From assembly GCF_964355755.1 (NCBI RefSeq), contig NC_092679.1:20452932-20512931 (forward strand): 60,000 bases of DNA, given 5' to 3'. This document shows, piece after piece, positions 14,901 through 25,890 of this stretch. The DNA comes from Antedon mediterranea (taxonomy: Eukaryota; Echinodermata; Crinoidea; Comatulida; Antedonidae). The translations under genes were made by a program, and so were the position numbers. Position 1 is the first letter of the stretch, and each line of letters begins with the position of its first letter. Below the pieces are notes generated by a model, which was given only the letters and a program-made list of their open reading frames with translations, did no database searches and was not told the origin of the DNA.

Positions 14901-17900
14901 TTTCTTCGTTTGTATTTATAGCTATCGGAGACAAAATTTAATTACTGCACAGCGGGAATAAGCAGTAAATTCCAACCTGTCCAAACGGGCCCCTACAGTA
15001 CAATCTGCACTGTTTAACATACAGTATGTTTGGTTTGTCTACTACATACGGTTGTTAGTATTGTAATAAACTCTGTATTTAAATTTCTGAATTTTTCTGA
15101 GGTGGAATATTATTTTACAGTAGAGTTTTGCGAAATAAGAAAACTATCCAGGCTGTACATTTTTTTACACATGTGTGTTTTAAAAATTTACACCAATCAA
15201 ATCTTTAATTAAGAACGTTTTCTGCTAATTTAGAAAAGTGTTACGTTCAATGAAGTTGAAGACCGTACAGTACTGTAATTTACCGAATGGATTGTATCAT
15301 TCATGGTAAATATTTGTTAATTTGTAAAATGCACTGCAGTGATCCGTGGACAATCTCTTTGAATAGCCTCAGTTAACAATCATAATTAACAGTATTGCTC
15401 CCATTAACGCAAACTAAAAAACAAATTAAACCAGTCATCCACATATGGTATGGTATTTTAAAGTAATTTGGATTTTTTTTAAACTAAAAACAAATTTAAA
15501 ATAACTGCTGTACATCGAAACGTTGAATCATAGCCCTTGCCTATTCGTATTCATATTCATTTATTATCTAGAAAAATAAAACCAAAAATTACAAAAAGCA
15601 TAAATTACATAGAACAACAAGCAGAGAAAAAACGCAGAACACTATCCTGGCGGTACAGCCTCTGGTTATTTGCAGTCAGTTTTATACTTACTATGTTATT
15701 TAAACTGCTGTAGGTTTCTAGTATCAGTAAGACTACTCAAGTATACTACAGTAGTATGACAAGCCATGGGTGCCAAAATGTTTTTTTAAACAAATTTACT
15801 GTAGGTAGAACCTACAATAACTGTAGACCCTACAGTATCGATCAGAACTACCCCCCAATTTCGGATGCATCACATCATGAATTCGTCAAGAATGCGTCAA
15901 TAACTGTAGACTATGATAAACAGTAGTAACCTTAATACATTATAATTGGAACTTCATAGGTCATCAGCAAACACCTCTCCCCAACTGTAAAGGGTACATA
16001 CTGAACAGTAATTACAGTACAAAGAATTAATACAATTTACAGTACATCCAATCAATTTTCCATACAGTACAGTTTGGTCAGCACCTGCTTACATTAGGCT
16101 CTATCAATAGGTTTATCATAAACATTGACGCACAGTGTTACCAGATGTCATCCATTTCTGAATTAGTCTTCAAAACTCTATGGAATTATTATTATTATCC
16201 AATATCACTGTGTCACTCATCAACCAGTATGGTAGCAACACAGGTGTGGAGAATTGGAATGTTGTCGAAATTCAACTTTTAATATTGCAATAAAGGGGCA
16301 TTTCCTTATTTAGTTCAAGCCACTCTTTTTTTTTTATCCAAAAGAGTAGATGATACAATACAGTGCTACTGTGTAAATGAACATTAGCAATAATTACACA
16401 GCTACAGTACTGTAAAATTTTATTATGTATTGTACAATAGACCTTGCAGAGTCTCATGCTATGAAGTGAACTATCGTACAGTAATATTAAAGGAAATCAT
16501 TAAAGAAAAAAAATTGACAAGCCCGACCACAGCAGACTACTAAATAATACGCTACACAGTGTGCATTACTACTGTAAGCTATACGTAATTTTGATCCATT
16601 TTTTAAAACAATTATTTTATGTACTGTACCTGTGTACATTCATTATAATAATAATGTAAAATGTCCTTTCCTTTCCTAGAACCCTAACACTAAATGAATT
16701 ATTTTTTATAGACAATGTATACTGAATACTTACTAAAGTCAACTAACCCGTCTCAAAATATGAATTGGTAATATCAAGAAGATTAATTAAAGATACAGCA
16801 CAATAGGTTGGTTTTCACAAAGAAAATACCAGTAAAAATTAATAAAATAACAGTTATTAGTATTAAGCTCATCACAAGACCAGGTAGCAGGATGTGATGA
16901 TAACAGAAAACAATAAACCGAAATTATGAATAAGTTTCTTTTCACACTAAAGTAATAACTGTGCAAATTTTATACAATATAAACAACTGGTACTTTGATC
17001 ACGTTTAACAAAATATAATAGTGGAATAAACAATAGCATTTCCTATACCACCTACTCAATACTGGAGGCTGGATAATACAAGAAAAAATAAGACACTTTA
17101 AGAATAAACTGAGACTTTACTGTAGTGTTGTAGTAGTAGGTCCTTTGAAAGAGCCAGTGAATATCATTATTAGACAATCATTGACCCTAATTCAGGGTCG
17201 CCAATGAAAGAAGACAGTAACAATGCAATTAAAACACAAACTGATGACTAGTACACATGAAGTACTAAGTAGCAAGTGTGTATATTCACACTACGGTGTC
17301 AGTAGGAGGAAGGATGTGTTCATTTCACTTGCCACTAGTTATTGCCAATACGGTAACCACAAATGGTTTGAACTCATTCACAGCTCAATTTCATTTTTGT
17401 TCTTTGATAGGCCATTATTGAGCAATTGATAGATTGTAACCAGATTAACACAACATAACAATATTAAAACAATTAGATTACACAGTACAAAAGTAAGACT
17501 ATAGTTAAATTGGATGCCAAAAAAGTAAATACTTAATTCCATTTAAGATCCAGAACATGGATTTATGTTATACAGTATTTCATTTCAACCACATCCAATA
17601 TAGGCAAAAATCGCCAATTATAGGATGCCTTAAAAATATTTATATAGAATACATTAAAAAAATAAATAAAAAATAAAATAAATTATACAACATTATATCA
17701 GATTTTAATTCTATAATCACTATTTTTGCTAGATCTGTAAACAAATATTTGTACATTTTCCTGCAACTAAAAATAGACTCGGCCAATTACAACAACCCCT
17801 CCAGCAATTTTGAGTGTTTATCACTTTAAGGGTTATTTGATGACATCTTAATATGGGACTAATAACAGTTCTGGCAACTGGGAATGCCTAATATGGCATT

Positions 17901-18659
17901 CATCTCTCTGTCAATCATCTTCCAGACAGTGGTCATGTCAATGACCTTCACAAACCATCAAGATATCATATACTGATTACTAAGGAGAACTGGGTAACAA
18001 AATGTAATTAATTGGTTAAAAACTTCTGTTGAAAGAAAAGACAAACCTAATAATAATGGTGAAGTACAATAATACCAATAATGTCAATAGTAAATACACA
18101 TATCATTGCATCAATATCTAGGCTAGGCCTAAAAAGTAAAAAACAACTGATTACATTTTAAAAATGTGTAGCAAGAATAAAACAATAAAGGTGCTCAAAA
18201 TAAATGTCAGATACCCACTGTCAGTAAGGCCTAGTAGTAGTGGTAGTAGTATTAATTACAAATAAAATAGCTAGGCTTAGGCCTAGTAGTAGTTAGGTTG
18301 CCACTTCCCCCACTCACTGGCGGTGTGGCACTGTATTGCTCGCGCACCACAGCAGCAGTGAGTGCTGGCCTAGACTAGGCCTAGCTTGCTAGGCCTGGCT
18401 CCTCAAAACAAATGCTTTTTAGTTAGGAGCTATATGTGTGTGCGAAATATGGTAGATGGTAGGCTTAACAGGCTAGCTATGATATGTCTGTCTAGTAAGC
18501 CTATTAAAATATCGAGTGTGTATGGAAGAATGGGATAACATTTTGACAGCAGACAACAAAGTGGAGTGAGCCATTTTTAGTACAAAAACTTAAAATTTAA
18601 CAAAGTTTTTGTCAGACAAATATTGCAATTAACAGTTTAACTTACTTTATGCGACCCAT
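2911..18659 (-). CDS. NUMB: Numb, endocytic adaptor with PTB domain (first four coding exons; 3' part outside the window)
   Basis: Exons on the minus strand are 18,659-18,646, 11,301-11,082, 10,554-10,480 and 2,985-2,911. All have AG acceptors and GT donors and the phases join without a stop (14+220+75+75 nt = 128 codons). The product has a Ser/Gly/Arg-rich leader, then [16 protein letters not shown] and [13 protein letters not shown], which align with the start of vertebrate and fly Numb, then the opening PTB strands [13 protein letters not shown] and [14 protein letters not shown]. Numb is a cortical adaptor that binds NPxF/Y-type motifs and promotes Notch endocytosis in asymmetric division (family knowledge). 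The first ATG gives a leader longer than the vertebrate one, as in fly Numb; the vertebrate-like start would be the internal Met of MKKLRRSF. No exon matching the vertebrate 11-residue PTB insert was found between exons 3 and 4, so the visible product resembles the short-PTB form. The rest of the PTB and the C-terminal NPF/DPF region lie off the left edge. Confidence 0.93.
6705..7214. mobile_element. Foldback/MITE-like element, 510 bp, 48-bp terminal inverted repeats
   Basis: The left end begins GAGAGGTTTCGCAA and the right end, read on the other strand, begins GGGAGGTTTCGCAA. Both continue through TTACGAATACGATAACG to a GGATACGTCA block, about 46 of 48 positions matching. The element is flanked on both sides by TA, which suggests a TA target-site duplication as in the Tc1/mariner group. 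The interior has no transposase reading frame and carries further TTCGTAAG/TTACGAA blocks. The near identity of the arms suggests a fairly recent insertion. It lies in a Numb intron. Confidence 0.85.
7462..7690. repeat. Direct duplication of about 70 bp
   Basis: AGCATGTTTAGTGTGGAAGA at 7,462 and AGCATGTTTAGTGTGGGAGA at 7,621 each start a block of about 70 bp with GGAGGAGAA and TTACATTTGGTA, separated by unrelated sequence. This is a local segmental duplication in a Numb intron with no coding sign. Confidence 0.75.
7931..8100 (+). mobile_element. Dispersed repeat F, copy 1 (hairpin-headed)
   Basis: This copy starts TGAGGAAGGGTTAGTACTAC and continues through a conserved body (TGTTTTACTTTAT, TCGTTTTGAT, CCATTGAGATCCAG, TGATACC, TTTTTTCAGT) shared with the copy at 22,585. 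The head can fold as GGGT/ACCC around an AGTACT core. The other copy folds with different bases at the same place. Confidence 0.7.
8454..8760. repeat. Direct duplication of about 130 bp, two adjacent copies
   Basis: The copies are about 8,454-8,590 and 8,628-8,760. Both contain AAAGGGTCAAA, an A/T stretch, AATATTTTATTTC, AATCAAC, a TTCCCCCCGG-like block and ATAGCAAAACATAAA. It lies in a Numb intron and is non-coding. Confidence 0.75.
9241..9402. mobile_element. MITE family A, copy 1
   Basis: The left end is TTAAGCTCTGTCTACACC and the right end is GATAGTGTAGACATAGCTTTAA, read on the plus strand in two parts. Inside are CATATATGGACATGATG, TCATATCACTACCATATTT and TTTGTCAAACTAGTTTGATA. TTAA is present at both ends, as expected of a piggyBac-type target duplication. 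It has no coding capacity. Other copies are near 10,298, 27,593, 28,237, 36,598, 53,625, 54,199 and 54,950. Confidence 0.82.
9838..9930. repeat. Short tandem repeat, about 30-bp unit, three copies
   Basis: The phrase AACTCACTATACAA recurs three times with preceding ACCNAGTTATATAACTC-like sequence. Each unit also holds the small palindrome GTTATATAAC. It lies in a Numb intron. Confidence 0.7.
10298..10460. mobile_element. MITE family A, copy 2 (right end lost)
   Basis: It starts TTAAGCTCTGTCTACTGTAC, followed by CACTATCAAACTAGTTTGAT. It has three tandem internal blocks of CCAAATATGGTAGTGATATG type, then a GTGTCCATAGGCACATCACA block, and stops before the right terminal inverted repeat. It ends 20 bp from Numb coding exon 3. 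Confidence 0.78.
10480..10554 (-). CDS. NUMB: Numb coding exon 3 (start of PTB domain)
   Basis: This 75-nt exon is phase 0 at both ends. The acceptor is TTTTTTCAG and the donor is GTTGGT, which is weak but joins correctly in frame. It encodes [16 protein letters not shown], then EDAAKLLRE. YLGxVEVxESRGM is the hallmark opening of Numb-type PTB domains. Confidence 0.93.
10650..10985. repeat. Direct duplication of about 110 bp flanking a spacer
   Basis: TTTTATCCCGCAATCATTTT near 10,710 and ATTTTATCCCGCAATAATTA near 10,889 each begin a block with ACAGTATATCCATTGTAACT-like and GTGTGGTG sequence ending in a CTGTACAGTA stretch. It is a local intronic duplication. Confidence 0.65.
11082..11301 (-). 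CDS. NUMB: Numb coding exon 2 (basic leader and SFRRK/HQWQ block)
   Basis: This 220-nt exon enters in phase 2 and leaves in phase 0. The acceptor is TTTATAG and the donor is GTAAGT. It encodes [32 protein letters not shown], then [20 protein letters not shown] and [20 protein letters not shown] with a final K. The internal Met is where vertebrate Numb starts. The Arg/Ser-rich block upstream resembles the fly leader and offers basic-Ser sites of the kind phosphorylated by aPKC in Numb (family knowledge; sites here inferred). Confidence 0.93.
11565..11795 (-). mobile_element. SINE body related to the 5S-derived SINE at 48,180 (head absent)
   Basis: It shares GATAATTACCGCCA, ACCTTGATTGGTCCTA, CATTGATCAAGGGCTTC, CACCAGAGGAAAGGCA and TTTCAAATGGCTAACGGGAC blocks with the element at 48,180-48,495. 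It has the same (TTTTA)n tail, which read on the minus strand is an A-rich 3' tail. Past the ACGGGAC block the two copies diverge, so the 5S-like head is missing or replaced here. It lies in Numb intron 1. Confidence 0.7.
13041..13330 (+). mobile_element. tRNA-derived SINE with TCAA-type tail
   Basis: The head resembles a tRNA-Ser/Leu class gene. It has A box TGGCCGAGCGGTTAAG (from 13,054), then a long variable region, then B box GGTTCGAGGCT (13,109-13,119). After it comes a non-tRNA body with TCTTCTCGGATAAGGACTAT and AACCTAGAACCTAGTACATC, a block of the TCGGATxxGGACxxTAAACC kind seen in marine invertebrate SINEs. It ends in a (TTCAATCAA)n tail near 13,312-13,330. The short reading frame on the opposite strand is incidental. 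Confidence 0.75.
13331..18645 (-). other. Numb intron 1, proximal part
   Basis: No exon or complete repeat family was recognised between the SINE at 13.3 kb and the donor GTAAGT at 18,645. The stretch is rich in the short words TACTGTA, TACAGTA and GTACAGTAC, densest around 13,370-13,560 and 14,620-14,890. From about 18,110 to 18,400 it gains AGGCCTAG-type words and a slightly GC-richer patch. Confidence 0.5.
18646..18659 (-). CDS. NUMB: Numb first coding exon (start codon)
   Basis: ATGGGTCGCATAAA is followed at once by a perfect donor GTAAGT (18,645-18,640). Joined to the acceptor at 11,301 it reads MGRIK-EFFFGG with no frame problem, so phase and position both support it. Gly at residue 2 fits the MG start of fly Numb, although the following residues are not a typical myristoylation signal. 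The 5' UTR should extend upstream, towards 18.9 kb or spliced to exons further right. Confidence 0.75.
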
Positions 18660-21600
18660 CGCCGTTCAAAGTAAAACTATAATCCAACTAAAAATCCAAG
18701 AGTACTTTAAAATATGAGTTCAAATAAAAAATAACGAAACTGATTAAAAATTGATTCCAATTCACTTCTAACGGAAGACCATCAAAAACAACCTCAAGGC
18801 CCACAGAAGGTGCAGTACTGCAATTTAGTTGCGTACTTTTGATGACGTACGGCATTCCATGCTGAAAAGAGGGCTGCACTTCTCTATTTTGAGCAATTTA
18901 GACACAACCATTTTCAAAACGGGACCATTACCTAATAATTGTACAATAATTACAGCAAATAAGAGAATTTAACTACACTAATTTAATAGGTTAAGAAGCA
19001 CAACTATGTTTCTTTTAATTCAAATTTATATTTAATTTTTTAGTTACGAAAAAAATGAAAATTAAATGACAATATTGCATTGTAAAATACGTTTCTATAA
19101 TGCGCTGACCCATAGTCATTAAGGGATCGCCTCCCATTAAAAAAATGTACTTGTGTAATCAATACGGTGTCTTACTTTTAATGTGTGTAAATATAGAACT
19201 TGAATTATAATTCTTTTTGATCAAACAATTGTATCAACCTAAAATAAAATAATCAACTTTAAAATAAGCGATATTTATAATGCTAATTCCAATATGATTT
19301 AAAGTCGACTTATAAATCTTTTATTTCTATACCTTAATATATGTGAATTCATAAATGACCATGAGATAAATAGCTCATACACATTCTTATCGTGCGGTTC
19401 CGCAGCTTTAATTTCTATTTTGCACTTTAATAAATATATACATATATATATATATATACATGTTGAGCCTGCCATAGCAGACAAAAACGTAGGACATTCT
19501 AGTCTATTCTATAGTCGCTTTGAATAAAAACAACAACACATTTTTTAATATCATAAGGCGTTCATTGTAAACAATTAAGAAATGTTATATTTTTATTGTT
19601 TTAATTGATCCAACTAAAATTATGCATTACAGTATTAAAATTATGTCTAGTTTATTACCGCGTCTATTGTTTTATCTCATGATCCCTGAATACAGTTTTT
19701 CTTACGGAAGCTGGAAGACCCCACTTGGTCGATATTTACCAGTAAACACTGATTTTGAAATACCAACGAAATGTGTCATGAATTAATAATTAATCATTCT
19801 TCTGTAAATACAAATCAAATTTTTGCTGTATGCGCTAGATCGATCGAAAGTTGAAAATGATGACAGAATATTATCGACAAAAGAGTGACCAAGGATGATT
19901 CACGACGAGTGTAGGCCTGGTGACTCACAACATACATGTGAAGATTGTTCAGGACCTTTTGTTGATTAATCTCCAGACAAAACTCATGAATGAACTGGAA
20001 CATGAACTGAACATTTATTTGAATTATAAATCATTGGAGTTGGAATCATTTCAATAAGCTGTCTCTGAGAGTGGACAGTCTAAACAATGGCTGCAGATGC
20101 GTTTGTGTGAAGTAGGTCAGGACATGGAGTAATACTCCCCATGGTCAGCCAGGGGTTGTGCTGGGGTAGGTACCATGTATCCACCATCAGCCTACACCCA
20201 CCGTAACCCGAGATACCCTTAGGGAGGATAATGGACAAAAGTGTGTTTGCTGTCATTGTTAAGGGCCTAGTTATATAAATATTCATGAAACACAATGTTT
20301 ACATTTTTGTTTTGACAGGGAACTGGACTAAAAGCTTATTTGCGGGAAAGTTTGAGTGAAAAAAGATACGGCATAGGCCTATCCCTGTTTGTTTTTGTGT
20401 TTTTATTTAATTCGTTGAAAATCAAAACAAGGCGAAGGTACCCACCCGAGTGGAACATGAACACATCAGTTCTTACGTAGAGAATAATTTTTCCCGATAA
20501 ATATTAACAATGTCGGCAAGTCTTTTATTCCAGTTTCGATGAAAATGTATTATTGATATGTGAAATAAAGAAATGCAACGTGTTCAATAAAACAATCATC
20601 TTAAATTGGGATATACTGTTCTGGGTTTAAACTCAAATAAATCAGTCGTGAATATTTAAACACACTATTGAAATCCATCCGTGCGATAAAATAACAAAAC
20701 AATAAATCAATATGCGTTATTATTAATTATGATTTATAGGTATGTGGTTGTTCCAGGTGGTGTGAAACATATTGACCGATTGCGTATGTTCACATTTATT
20801 TAATAATCCCGTTAATCCATTGGAGTGATTATTATTATTGTTATAATATTAATATCTCCCATGAAAATGTGTGGGTACAAAGAGATATCTTCGCGCGGTT
20901 TGGTACCAAAACAGAAGTTAATTAACTGTAGAGGGCGCTATATGATAAAGTTAAAATTAAAACGAAATTTCAGGGTGTCCTTATAATTTGATCAATTATA
21001 ATACGGTTAAGGTGCAAAATGAAGTTGCATTAACTATGGGAACTACTACCATAGGCTAAATATTCACATAGTGATGATAAATATTGTTGAAAATAAATAA
21101 TAACCTAATTTATACAGCGAATGTTTTTCTTTAAGACCTACTTAAAATTAGTAAAATCTGGGTTGATGTGGGGAGTGGAGGGGATACATTTTTGTATGAT
21201 AGGCCTGCCCAACCCCCAAATAAATATTTGAACAAAGAACGGGGGACCGTGATATAATGTACGATGATAGTTCGACAGAATGAGGTGGACTTTTAAAAAA
21301 ATTGACCAAACTACATTTGTTTTTTCATTGTTATTTCCATCATAGAATCGATCCATTAAATTACTTCAATGCGGATACTAGGGTGTTCACATTTTTGTTT
21401 TTCATTCTCTTAATGTGCGATGACTAAGGTTAGGCAAAATAGTGAACGTTATTGACTAAGCGGCCTCGCCTATAAGTAATAACACTTAGAAAAGATGATT
21501 TTATTGTTCGCATGATGATAATTAGTATTTTTCCGAGACAGCCAAATGACATTTTAACGTACATTAGTCCGTTAGTTAATAATTGTCAACGTCAATGGCT

Positions 21601-22584
21601 AATTCACAATGATATATGGGGGGGGGGGGGGGAGCGTATCGAAATATTTATGTGGAAAGTAGGGTGTGTGTGTTTTAAAGGATTGGGTGGTTATGGGTGG
21701 GGCGCAGTTGATTTTTAAATGACTAAATCAGTTCAGCTCATGTCATCAATTGTCGGTTAGATGTTAAAAGCAATTGGAATTATTATTATAGGAAGGACAA
21801 AAGTTAGATGGGGTATTTTTTGGGGGGGGGGGGGGGGAAGTTGGGTGTAAACGATGACGTACGTGAGGTTGGTATAGTATGAAGATGGATCGAATATGGG
21901 GAGAAAAATGGTAAAGAGGGCCTCGTGCAAGGTTCATGTTCTTGAAGAAGTGGAGTAGGTCAGATAATACTGTGTCGTGTGCAAAATGACAAATGATGAT
22001 GGGTAATTTTGTTGGCTGTAGAATAGTAGACTTATGAGATAATGATTAACGGAGAATACTTTTTTCTGAAATAAATAATGAATCAAAACATATTTACATA
22101 GTGTCTCGACACACAAAATGCACGGACGGACGTGTGCTACTACTATATTGGAAGTATGTCGGCGTTATTGCGAGAAATTCATTTAAAGGCATTATCTCTT
22201 AGTACGTACTTGCGCAAATCAACAATGAAACTTTAATATCTACGTCTCTAACTATATTTCCTGGTTATACCATATCAGATTCTAAAATAAAATACATTTA
22301 TATTTATGATTGCATAATCTTCAGAACGAGATGATTTTGCAAATAAAATTAGGCGTACACAAGCCGCATGGGTCTCACTTTACGTTTCAACATTTTAAGT
22401 AGTCCCGTCAGAACAATTCAATGTGCACATTTCGATCGTAAATGACGATACAACGATATAAATAATTGAGCTAGAGAATTGTATTTACAAAAGTAATAAA
22501 AATACCTATAGATACAAAAGTACCTATAGATATACAAGTACCTATAGGCCTAGATACAAGTAGCTATAGATATAATAGCACTGA

Positions 22585-22748
22585 TGATGAAGGGCCAGTG
22601 TTGGCCGAAAGCTCTGCTAACTTTTCTCTGGCTGTTTTACTTTATCGTTTTGATTTAGATTTTCGCTTTTTTTGTATCTCCATTGAGATCCAGCCACTGA
22701 TACCCACAGCATTGTCATTTTTTTCAGTAATTTGCCTTTTGATTTATA
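22585..22748 (+). mobile_element. Dispersed repeat F, copy 2 (hairpin-headed)
   Basis: The head reads GATGATGAAGGGCCAGTG then TTGGCCGAAAGCTCTGCTAA. GGCCA and TGGCC pair around a GTGT loop and are followed at once by GAAA. The body (CTGTTTTACTTTATCGTTTT, CATTGAGATCCAGCCACTGA, ACCCACAGCATTGTC, TTTTTTCAGTAATTT) matches the copy at 7,931. A stem followed by GAAA is typical of 3' ends of Penelope-like and related retroelements, and weakly recalls a hammerhead core. The family assignment is tentative. Confidence 0.65.
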
Positions 22749-25401
22749 AAGTAGAAGGATAACATTTTTACTGCGGAAAAAAATACAAACAATGATTGCG
22801 ATTTGTTTGAGGATAATACGAGTGTTTGAGAGAAAATATTGCATTCGCTTTAATTTATTGGGGGATTATTTCTACAGTTTATTTAAGGTCGAATTTCATC
22901 CTTCAACCAATCACTGGCATAGTATACTAATTCGGGTGCATCTAATAGATTTACAAGTACATCAGACCCTACAGTAAAGCAGCTTCTCTGATTAATTAAA
23001 ATAAAGTGGGGGGGGGGGGGGACAACTTTGGAACTAAAGTGTCCTAGTAGGAGTTTCCTCTTGAGTATTATTGGTCGACTGTTATAGTTTCACTCCCATA
23101 TTAGGGCCCGACCTCAACAAGTGAATTTCCCTATAGTTTGTACGGAAAGTTTCCCCGTAACGGGCCAAAATGATCTGTGGGGGAGAGTGGGGATAGTTTC
23201 TTTAGACCACTTGAGGGACCACTTGATTTTGTAATAATTGCCTTAACTATGTGAGTTTCATGTAAGAAGACGCGATTATATACCATACCGATTTGAAAAA
23301 TAACCAAAAAAAATGCACGGGCTTTGTTATTATTGAAATGAAAAACATTGTAATAAAATACCGCTATACGTTTAATTAATTAGGCCTCCACGTATAGACA
23401 TTATACGAATTAATTTAAAATACATGTTCCGGTATCGGGAGATCAAAGGGCACCTTGTATTCGACAGGTAGTCGGAGTGCCTGGTGAAAGTTGACGTAGG
23501 GCCTATCAAAATGAAATTATTAAAAATATTAATGATCCATGAAGTACGAAGTATAAATATTCACTTACATTTTATCTGTTCGAGACTGACCGCTTTTATT
23601 CCCTGGTGATGATGGCCACAAATGAGGCAGAACAGACGTGAACATACAATGAATTACAAATAGATTGTAAGCAGTATATCACCGTTTATTATTAATAATC
23701 GATACAAAATGGTGGTAGGGCGTACAGCACTGATAACATACATGATAAACAAACATATAAAACGTACCTTAGTCACTGTGCAAAGTGAATCCCTGGCCGG
23801 CTATTTGTTCAGCGCGCCGTGTGCATATATATACACACACACCGTTCAGGTAAAATATTCCGCAATTTAAAAAACCCGTATAATAATTGTTTAAATTATG
23901 TTCGGATGAAAACTGAATATTAATCATTCATTAATAAAATAAAATATCCATTATTTCGTTCAAATATCTCGCGTTTATGAACACGCCTATCGTGTAGATT
24001 TTAGCAATATCGGTGTGTTGTATATATAATTAGTCAATATGGCATGGTTATAGCTAGTCATTCAATAAAGAGCCACTCTCAAGGTAAAATCAATAACAAC
24101 CGAACGGCGCATGAGCAGAGCATGATAAAACGTTATTCTATAAGATGTTCGCTTTTTTTCTCAATATTACGAGAACCATAGGAAATACAGAATAAACTCA
24201 ACAATAAACTGGAAGGCTTTAGGGCAAATTCACATCCACACAATGGCTTAATTGACAATTTGTTTTCGCTACTGGCAGACGGTAGCGAGCTGGTAACAAT
24301 AGATGGTGATCACTGATGCGTATCATTCTGAATATTAATAAGGCCATCTATACGTTGAGTGAAGATGTTGACCAATGAACAGATGTAGATAATTTACGTA
24401 AAACGTGTTCATTTTACGTCAAATCTATTTGTTGTGTAAATCCTGTATTTTGGTAATAAAAGAGAGCCAATACTGTAATGTTTGATAATCGTAGGTATAG
24501 AGTTTAAGACAACGCAAACAACATTAAATTGGCGACGATATTATAAGAAATATAAAAAAAATCACTTTGCTGCCTATAAGAACTTGAGATGAGTAAAACA
24601 TGGACTAGTAAAAGCATCCATAGCGTAGATTCTTATATGCCTCATCCTTCAGATGTGATGTCAAGTTGTTGGTTTAGTGTTGATAAAGGCACCATGCTGT
24701 GAATGCGTGCGCAGGAGTAGACCTCTTGTTGATACCACATAAGAATATATAGCAGTGACAAGCCCAACATATATTTAATGGTTTTTATTTATAATCATTA
24801 TTACGTTAATATTTTATTTATTTTATATATTTTTATGAAATGGCTATTCTATATTAAAATGTATTATTCTATTAAAATACCTTCAAAATATCACAAAATT
24901 ACATTGAAAATATTGTTTAAAAACTTAAAACAAACGGTACAAGTGAACTCAACAAACACTACCAATAACATGTTTGCTTTTTTGGTTCCTTTGGCGTTTC
25001 ATACATACTCCTTTTCCAATTATCTTATAAAGAAAGTACTAGGCATTGCATTTTCACAATTCTCATCGAAAAAAAGTATGGTTACCCTTATTAATACAAA
25101 TTAGTGCTTTTAACAAAATTGAATATAGTACTGGTTAAATGGTTAAAATAAAAAATACGTACAGTATTGTACGCAACAGGAAAGAGTTAACTTTAAAAAA
25201 GTGTAATTTTACTCTTCCCTGTATGCACCTATAAAACTGTGTAATAAGATTATTTACAGGACTTCTATATGGAAGAAATAAAAGCACTATGTATAAACTA
25301 TACACCAATGGTGTCAGTATAAGCACCTGATTTATTAAGCACCACTTGTATCTGGCTAATTTTCACTTGCTCTAAAGAAACCAACTAATTACCGAAATAC
25401 C

Positions 25402-25532
25402 AGCTTATTCTTGGTCCCACTAGGATGCAACGCAAGGACGTAAGCACAATGCAAGTAATTTGACCAATCACAAGCAATAGATTATTCGCACTGTCGCTTG
25501 TCATTGGTCAATTCACTCACATCTTTGCAACC
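25402..25532. mobile_element. MITE family B, copy 1
   Basis: It starts near TTGGTCCCACTAGGATGCAA and CGCAAGGACGTAAGCA. Inside is the palindromic core TTTGACCAATCACAAGCAAT ... GCTTGTCATTGGTCAATT. The right arm is eroded. It is the same family as 25,830, 29,330 and 47,690. Confidence 0.7.
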
Positions 25533-25829
25533 TTATAATACACATTTTGGAAATGAATTACTCTATTTAAAATAATTCCTATTATTAAAAACAAATATGT
25601 TTTTACAATCAACATATCCAGTCCTATAAACTAAAGTCTAAATCTAAATTAATATTAGTCATAAAACTTCTTAAATATAAATTTATTTTAAAGGCTTTGT
25701 ATAAATCAAGGGTATTATAAAGTTATTATAAAAATATGATATATTTGAATAATTATAAAATTACATATTCTATCTGAATAATATTACAAATATAAACAGA
25801 GTTACAGTACATCTCCTTTGAGACACCCC

Positions 25830-25890
25830 TTGCTTGGTTCCCACTTGTAGAGTTGACCAATCACAAGCAACCGTTTGGATGGTCCATCAT
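25830..25890. mobile_element. MITE family B, fragment
   Basis: TTGCTTGGTTCCCACTTGTA is followed by GAGTTGACCAATCACAAGCA, so one terminal inverted repeat and one core arm are joined, with the rest deleted. Confidence 0.6.

Noticed and set aside
19815-20295. Possible exons of a gene between Numb and the LTD gene
   Set aside because: The short minus-strand frames show no homology, and no pair of splice sites gives a longer coherent frame.
22580-22625. A canonical hammerhead ribozyme
   Set aside because: CTGATGA and GAAA are present, but five unpaired bases separate CTGATGA from the stem and no convincing stem III with a cleavage site was found. Only a resemblance is claimed.
24778-25104. 108-codon plus-strand frame, the longest in the intergenic region
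   Set aside because: Very AT-rich, dominated by Lys, Ile, Asn and Tyr codons, with no recognisable domain or flanking splice structure; expected by chance at this base composition.
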